From assembly GCA_025890175.1 (NCBI GenBank), contig JANPYM010000018.1, forward strand, positions 446,071 through 510,070: a stretch of 64,000 bases of DNA, in the 5' to 3' direction. Source of the stretch: Ciborinia camelliae (lineage: Eukaryota; Ascomycota; Leotiomycetes; Helotiales; Sclerotiniaceae). The notes below the pieces were generated by a model that saw only the letters and a program-made list of their open reading frames with translations, was not told the origin of the DNA and searched no databases. Below are positions 57,623 through 64,000 of this stretch, piece by piece; the stretch's first letter is position 1, and each line of letters opens with the position of its first letter. A program made the position numbers and the translations under genes.

Positions 57623-60600
57623 TCGGTCACTGGAAGCTGGGAGCGAATAGCATTGGGGGGGTGGAGAGACATGGCGTGCGTGCGTTCGTGCGTTGGGGCT
57701 TTGCGAACGAGCGTTTTGATAAATCGTGTGATACAATGTGTGTAACATGACAGCGTAGAATAGCGAGTAGAGATTAGACAATAGATTGGAATCTGCTTTA
57801 CTTGAATTCACTTCCTTGATAGGACCGCGGGGTCGGGGTCACTCACGATGGAATATGTGATGGGTCGTTTTGACTGCTCATTTTTAGATGGCTTGATAGT
57901 TTTGGGAGGGGGTGAATCTCGGAAGGAAGGTACTGGTCTGGTAGTATGTGGCATTATGGCGTAGAATTTTGAGGACCTCAGGATGTGAAAGAAAGACTTG
58001 GTTTCGTGGGGTTACATTTAAGTTTGGCGGTTGGGTTGGTTTGTCTAGAGTCGACGTTGGTTAGTTGGTGTGTGAAAATGTGGGTGTTGTTGGAAGTAGT
58101 GTAGCGTCATGTAGTTGCTTTTTTCTATATGGATGGGCTGAGCAGCCAGGGCCACGATCCGGGATTTCCTCATTGGGAGTTTCGTCCGCGGTTGGTGGGT
58201 TGTTGGTTCGTACCAAGGGAGGGGTTGAAGCCGCGAAGGGAGGGGGCCAATGTATATCATTTGAGGAAATTCATGGGAAATCGTAGCAGATAGAATCTAA
58301 ACGGCGACTACAATCATCACATAATCTACCATCACATCACGTCATGTCATATTTCAAGTTTGGGAAAACATATACCAGGTATTTACGGAGTTGGATGAGG
58401 TTAGATGGAATTCAGAGGACCTGCACGAATAACGCTTTTGGGAATCCCCTCCTTGCTTTGGATGGAAAGGTAAGGTGTGATTCGGTTTGTTCCGGAATTT
58501 TCTCTCGTCGCTCGGTTTGCTTATCGGCTATTCTATTCTTGCATTAATACGAAAGGGAGATAGATACCCTCAACTCCCTCACTCAGCACCTACCTACCTA
58601 GGTCTTCATCTAGAAATACTCCCCATCTCCAAATCGCTTACATAAGCGAAAATGCCCATCCAGAACCCCTTCATGCCATGGCATCCAAATAAAGTTACAC
58701 ACGCATGAAAGTGGCGTGATAAGTAATCGCCAAAGAGTCAGGACCGGCAGCATATGCCAATGCCACGCCACGCCAGGCCAGGCCATGCCATGCCATGCCA
58801 AATGAAAAAAGGGGGGAGCGTAGGGTAGGAATGACAGAGGTTACAAGCCGGGCGCTATGATCGGATCGGAATCGGAGATGGTGCGTTTCATGCTGACTTC
58901 TTGGGTGCCAATACATACTTACCTACATCCATCCCTCCCTTAGGTACATGCGTAGGTAGGTAGGTACATAAAAAAGGCAGCGCACATGCGAGCCGTTGGG
59001 AAATTTGGTTCGGCCGCTCTGAGGGCGACGGGGATGGATGGGGATGGGAATGGGATGCGGGCCGCATATTGGGAGGGCGGGTCGGTTATTTGACGGGTGA
59101 GATGGATCTTACCAAGTTTTCTTGTGACAACATGATTTGAATATACTTTGGACGTACCGAGGTACGTACTTTTTCTTTTCGTATTCCATACGTATTTGTA
59201 CGGAGATTGATTCTTTTTTTTCATGCTTTCTGGTTTCCTTCTTTCTTTCTCCCTCTCTCCCTCCTTTTCTTTCTTTCTTTCTTTCCTTCTTTCTTTCCTC
59301 TCCTTAAGCCCCGTACGCATCGGAAGAAATGTATAAAACCATTGGTCCTCTCGTTTAGAATCCCATCTGTTGGTGGCTGAATCCCTTCTACAATATTCCG
59401 AATGCCGTCAGATACGATTTCGGAATTTCCTCTCCATTTTTTGATCCGAGTATATATACGTAGGTATTAAGTAAGAAAAAGTATTTGAACTTAGCTTCTG
59501 GTCTATAGGTGCCTAGGTACATAGGTAGGTATGTAGAGATGTGCCGAAAACCAAGATCTCGGGACGGGACATCTGATTTTCTCGTGATCTTGTCTTTGTA
59601 CATGTGTACATACATACCTGAGGGGTGTACATATGTATTATGTACCTACGTATATATATTGTATTGCATAACATCCGTCGGTGGCGTCTCTGGATGTGCT
59701 TTTGACGTTTTCTGCATTGGTCACGGGGTGCATTTTATGCATTGAATATTAGATGAAATCTGTCGGTAGTTGGCACAGTTGAAACTTTTAGTAAACGTCA
59801 GCTGAATGGGCGAGGTGTAATTAATGGTATGAAGACGAAAAGGGTGGTTATTTTGGTACCTGTGGTTATCTAAGGAAGGAAGGAGGGAGGGAGGTGAAGA
59901 GGTAAATAGGTAGGTAGATATGTTAGATGTGTTAGATACCTCACGTTGGATATTTCCAAACTTGATTCGTGAGGTTGGTTCGATTCTTGTCAAGTAACAC
60001 GACCCCCACATTTGTGTGTACCTAGGTCGTGATGAAAAGTCTAGAAGCCGGATGTCAAATTGTGAAGATGATGCAAGCGAGTTAGACGAAAGCGTTAGAG
60101 ATGTCTTGCTTGTACCACATGTTATATGTAGGTACTTAGTTGTTTTCTAGAAACATTTTTCGGCGTGGATTCGTGTGTAATGGAAGGTTCCCGAAAGTGG
60201 ATCGCTCGCCGGTTGGTTTTGGTTGATTAATTGATTGATTGATTGATATTATACCATTATAGATATTGGTGATACAACTAATGCTCGAAGGGTTGGTGAA
60301 ACAAGAAGTTGCGGGGAATGGCCATGAGTCGGATACTGGATACCTATGAAATGTACTGTGCTTCACAATTCGGGAGTCGGAATGGATGAATGCGAGATTA
60401 AGGTAGATGAGGTGGGGAATCATAAAAGGATAGCAATTGTCAATAGGTAGCAACTTAGCAAGCCAATGAACTTGAATGAAGTCGTCTTGATGCATCTATA
60501 TCTCATATCTAATATCTAATATCTATGCCGACCTCCCTAAATGATGAAAATGGAAAGTAAGAAATGAATCGTAAGGTTACGTACGTATTCCGAGCTTGTC

Positions 60601-62894
60601 TTTTTTCCCCTTCTTTTCCTTTCCCTTTCCCTTTTTCCTTTTCCTTTTCCTTTGCGATAAAACTCGTAAAATATCCATACAGCATCTTGGTACGACTTGC
60701 TTGGTACAAGGGTTTGGAATGGTCACGGAGGAAAGACCTATCTGGAAATTAGAGTATCCCGAAAGTAACAAATAAAGTGCACCCAACGGAGGTAAAGTAG
60801 ATCACCGAAAAGTGGAGTGAAGGGAGTGGAGGTTGTTGAAGCCATGTGCTTGCTATCCTTTCGGGGATTTAATATTGTGAGACAATGGCCCTGAATTTTA
60901 TGATGTGAAATGCCGCAATGATTGACAGATGGTGAGCGGTGAAGATATCAAGGCCATGACGTTCTACTCTACTGTCTACAGCATCTATCATATTGATTGT
61001 TTGCTGAAAGGGAAGGAAAGGAAAGGATCGGTGAGCAGAGTAATAGATAGATACCAAATATATCATCGGGATTTCGTAAAAGATCTACTTATTATATGAG
61101 CATGTACGAGCTCGAGCGGCCCGAACCAGTAGTAATAGAGAATATAAACCAGGCGATTGATTTGGGGACCAGTTGATCTTTCATCACATTCTGGGTGAGT
61201 CCTCTAAATCGTAAGATGAGAGACGATGTGAATATGAATGTTAATCGTCACTCGGGGTCACTAAGGGTCTTTCAGGGCATCAGGACATACCTAGGTATGG
61301 AATACATCCGAGTCGATGGTTAATATTTTTGTGGGGGGTTTTGGCGATGAGTGTTCATCAATTGAATTGAAGATACAGTCTGTATTGGCACGAGATATGC
61401 ATCTTAAAACGACGTAAAACCAACGGTGTCCCAAAGAAGTGATATGCATCGGACAATTATTAATTCGTGTGCTTGGTAGAGGAAGTAGGGAATTTGTTAA
61501 TACTTCTTTGGGAACTATGCATTAGCGGAACATGCAGCACCTAGCTATTTCTCATAAAGTAATGGTTGCGACGAAACGCTCAATAATGATGGTGGCATGG
61601 TTAGCAACGAATGAAGTCCATGAGGATGTGATGAAAAAGATCCTTTTGGGAAAATATTGCATATGAATAGAGGCGTAAAAGGTACTCGACGCCTAGATGG
61701 TAGATGTCACTCTAAAAGGGTAGTAAGAGAAATGATCTGATAACTTTGCGGGTTTCGACTAAGTTAACTAATCTAATGTTGTTCATTGGGGATGTTAAGA
61801 TGAATGAGCTGAGAGACATGGCTTCCTACAGTACTCGAATGGCCAAGTAGGAATATCACATCACCCATTCAAATCTAGGTACCAACTCATACTCAGGTCT
61901 TACCACGAGAACGAGAGCATACATCATCAACCTCCTTGGTGCAGTCACAATACGCTTCAAAGTAACCCTCCCATTGCCCCTTTCACATCTTCATTCTAAA
62001 ATCTCACGTCCAGTTTCCGCGGTCACTGTCTCGAAGGATGACGGCATGAAGCACAACAATCCTTGAGGCTTTGGTTGCTTAGGATTTCGTGAACGGCGAT
62101 CTGCGAAAGAAAGTCAGCATTATTGAATAACGTACGTACCCAGACAAAAAGAGGAATGACATGAGTTATGATGTGATTAGCTAGAGTATAGCAGGTAGTA
62201 GCTACCTAGATGATGGAAATTGATGTTGTATAATATAAGGCTTCCAGGCAAACAGGAAGTGACAACCTAATCCGACTGCTGTCTTACAGTCTTATCTATC
62301 TACTTGGATAGACATATTCAAAAATGATTGACGATGGATAATTGTTATACGCACAAATATATCACACATCGCCTTTTCTGATCTCTATGTGATGCAAACA
62401 TTTTGCCCTGAAGTACCTATGCTGCAGATGCAATGATCGTCAAAGCACGCTGCACCTATCTCCATGGTTATGCGTATGACATTTTTTTACCGACTCCTCA
62501 GTGCTGGGACCTTCTACTGCAAGAGTAGTCCCTGCTGGTAACTGGGTACTCCCCAGGCATTGCTTGTTTAATTTGTAAAAAATGGGGACAAATTTGTTCC
62601 CGTGATTTCCTGAAGATGGAGGTTATCGAAGTCCCTTCAAATTTTTGAGTGAAGATTGTATATTTTTTTTAGCGGCTGTCCAGTGTCTAATAAGGTGTGA
62701 AGGGGGAGTACCGGTAGTCGTTGTTGATATGTTGACTACATAGGTGATATACTATTACCAAGTTATTAACTCCTCAAATATCGTATATCTTACTCTATCC
62801 TTCCAACCTTGTTTTGCGTGAAAAGAAGGGGATGATGACAGTAGACAAAAAACCGTTACAGCCCTGCCATTCCGCCCTGCCATTCGAGCCGTAC

Positions 62895-62925
<31 letters not shown>

Positions 62926-63937
62926 CCTAGATATAATCAATCATCCGTGATGACAACGCAACGGCTCGGTCCATTATGGCAACAATCATGGTCACATTCC
63001 TGAAAATAACCCTACCTTTCTGCCTAATCAAATTCTTAGACCAGGAAGCAATGTCAACCTGATCTTACTTCTTACCCCCTACTCTACACAATTGAATAGA
63101 AAGAAATCTTGTCTGCTGTGTTACAATTTGCATCACACAACACACACCACAACATCGTCGAGGATTATTCGTTTCTCACACCTTTATTCGCTTCAAGACT
63201 CTCTCCCCCCTAGGCATCTAACAAAATCCACAAATCAAGACGAGGTAACTTACTTGACTGTCTAGAGCCACTGATGGATTAATTCTATTCCAAGGGAGTT
63301 CCAAGGGAGTCGAACTCCATGCTGTTGCCTTGCTTCACCACTTCATTGCTCCTAGTAATATCTACAAGCAGTAGAGTAACAGGCCTCGGTTGCCAATTAT
63401 CTACTTTATCTCCTTCATACTTAAGCCATACCATGCGGATACCTCCACTCAACAATCCTTGTTATCTCGATTAACATCCCTAACAAATGCCACGAGGAAG
63501 TTGTCTCTCCGGTTTTCATCTATTTTCACCCCTGGTCGAATAATGACTGCTCCATAATGATTATCCGGCCCTAGCTTGTACAACATATAGTTCGTGACCA
63601 AATGGATAGAGGAATAGGCAAGCTAAGCTAATAAGCGTTACCACGACCGCTTTCAACGACCTACATGTCTACCAGACTTGATGATATTTTGGTTTTGGTA
63701 TACCCTAGACCCTGGTTCTTCCACGCTTGCAAGTTGCGTGGCTATGGTGATGGATTGGATTATCTCACCAAACCAACAAATGATCGGATCTGTATGGCAG
63801 TCATATCGTATACCGTGACCAGTAACCACTGAGACCACTGACAACCTTCCTTTACTCTCTAACAAGCCCCGTACTCAAACCTCTCACTCTCACTCCCCGC
63901 CGCGGTCTTTCAAGGGAATCAAAATCGACCTCAAAAG
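57623..63937. other. 6.3-kb region without a recognisable gene
   Basis: It contains the Vip1 3' flank, then mixed-complexity DNA with small repeats: CATGCCATGC/CACGCCAGGCC (58758-58800), TAGG tracts (58950-58966), TTTC/TTCT runs (59236-59298), GATT repeats (60225-60246), CCTTTTCC runs (60608-60652), CATATA repeats (62894-62922). Much of 60.9-63.9 kb is not repetitive yet has no long open frame. It could be a long promoter, a 5' leader with intron, or non-coding RNA for the gene starting at 63938. Confidence 0.6.
58758..58800. repeat. GC-rich CATGCCA/CACGCCA pentamer-like repeat
   Basis: Short units of CCATG/CCACG/CCAGG type, (GCCAY)n-like, over about 43 bp. It breaks an open frame pattern on the minus strand (repeated WHGMA-like residues) that is not a protein. 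Confidence 0.6.
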
Positions 63938-64000
63938 ATGCCTGGTCAAATTCTCAAGAAAAAGTCGGCGCCAAGCTTCCGCAAAGTCAAGTCAGGGAAG
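63938..64000 (+). CDS. Start of a gene cut by the window end
   Basis: ATG at 63938 in good context (AAAAGATGCC) opens a frame to the last base, 21 codons: MPGQILKKKSAPSFRKVKSG and one more Lys. The start is basic and lacks a signal peptide. It is too short for a family call. The gene follows 6.3 kb of DNA without other genes, so it may have a long regulatory region. Confidence 0.45.
   Translation, partial: MPGQILKKKSAPSFRKVKSGK

Noticed and set aside
58940..59320. Lys/Glu/Arg-rich 126-codon minus-strand frame
   Set aside because: Its distinctive part is a translated TTTC/TTCT microsatellite; no homology features.
59970..59990. GGTTCGATTC resembling a tRNA B box
   Set aside because: No A box, acceptor stem or cloverleaf could be built around it.

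Overview
The window is nuclear DNA of a filamentous ascomycete (Pezizomycotina). Genes carry short introns (about 43-116 nt, one of 212 nt) with GTAAGT-like donors and CTAAC/TACTAAC-like branch points. Gene content includes Mcm21/CENP-O, Utp21, Vip1, a Git3/cAMP-receptor-like GPCR, Dal5-like MFS and OPT transporters, a UstYa-like protein and plant-wall glycosidases. A plant-associated Leotiomycete would fit, but that placement is inference only.

Layout. 1-3.2 kb: two almost identical copies of a DUF3328/UstYa-like gene around a 10-N assembly gap. 3.4-5.9 kb: an inositol monophosphatase-family gene and a single-pass membrane protein, both on minus. 7.8-11.1 kb: a large OPT-family transporter. 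11-16.5 kb: gene-free, microsatellite-rich DNA ending in a second 10-N gap that cuts the 3' end of a seven-helix receptor (16.5-18.1 kb, minus). 19.6-21.3 kb: a Dal5-like MFS transporter. 23.3-29.0 kb: a divergent pair made of an intracellular GH31 alpha-xylosidase and a secreted GH3 beta-glycosidase, sharing a 0.75-kb promoter with an XlnR-type GGCTAAA and two CreA-type sites. 29.4-33.3 kb: divergent Mcm21/CENP-O and acetyl-CoA transporter genes. 34.2-35.6 kb: phosphopantothenate-cysteine ligase.

35.6-42.4 kb is an accessory stretch: long tandem repeats, an orphan hydrophobic reading frame built on a 21-bp repeat, and a decayed Ty1/copia element. 42.5-44.6 kb: an RBR-type E3 ubiquitin ligase. 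46.2-46.5 kb: a two-exon gene for an 82-aa secreted protein with ten cysteines, followed by more than 1.5 kb of tandem repeats. 48.7-57.6 kb: the divergent housekeeping pair Utp21 (U3 snoRNP) and Vip1-type inositol pyrophosphate kinase. 57.6-63.9 kb has no recognisable gene and leads to the first 21 codons of a gene cut by the window end.

The clearest functional unit is the GH31/GH3 pair, whose activities together could strip xyloglucan-type oligosaccharides. The clearest novel candidates are the cysteine-rich secreted protein and the 21-bp-repeat membrane ORF. The UstYa-like gene could belong to a biosynthetic cluster extending left of the window. The tandem UstYa copies look more like an assembly artefact than biology.
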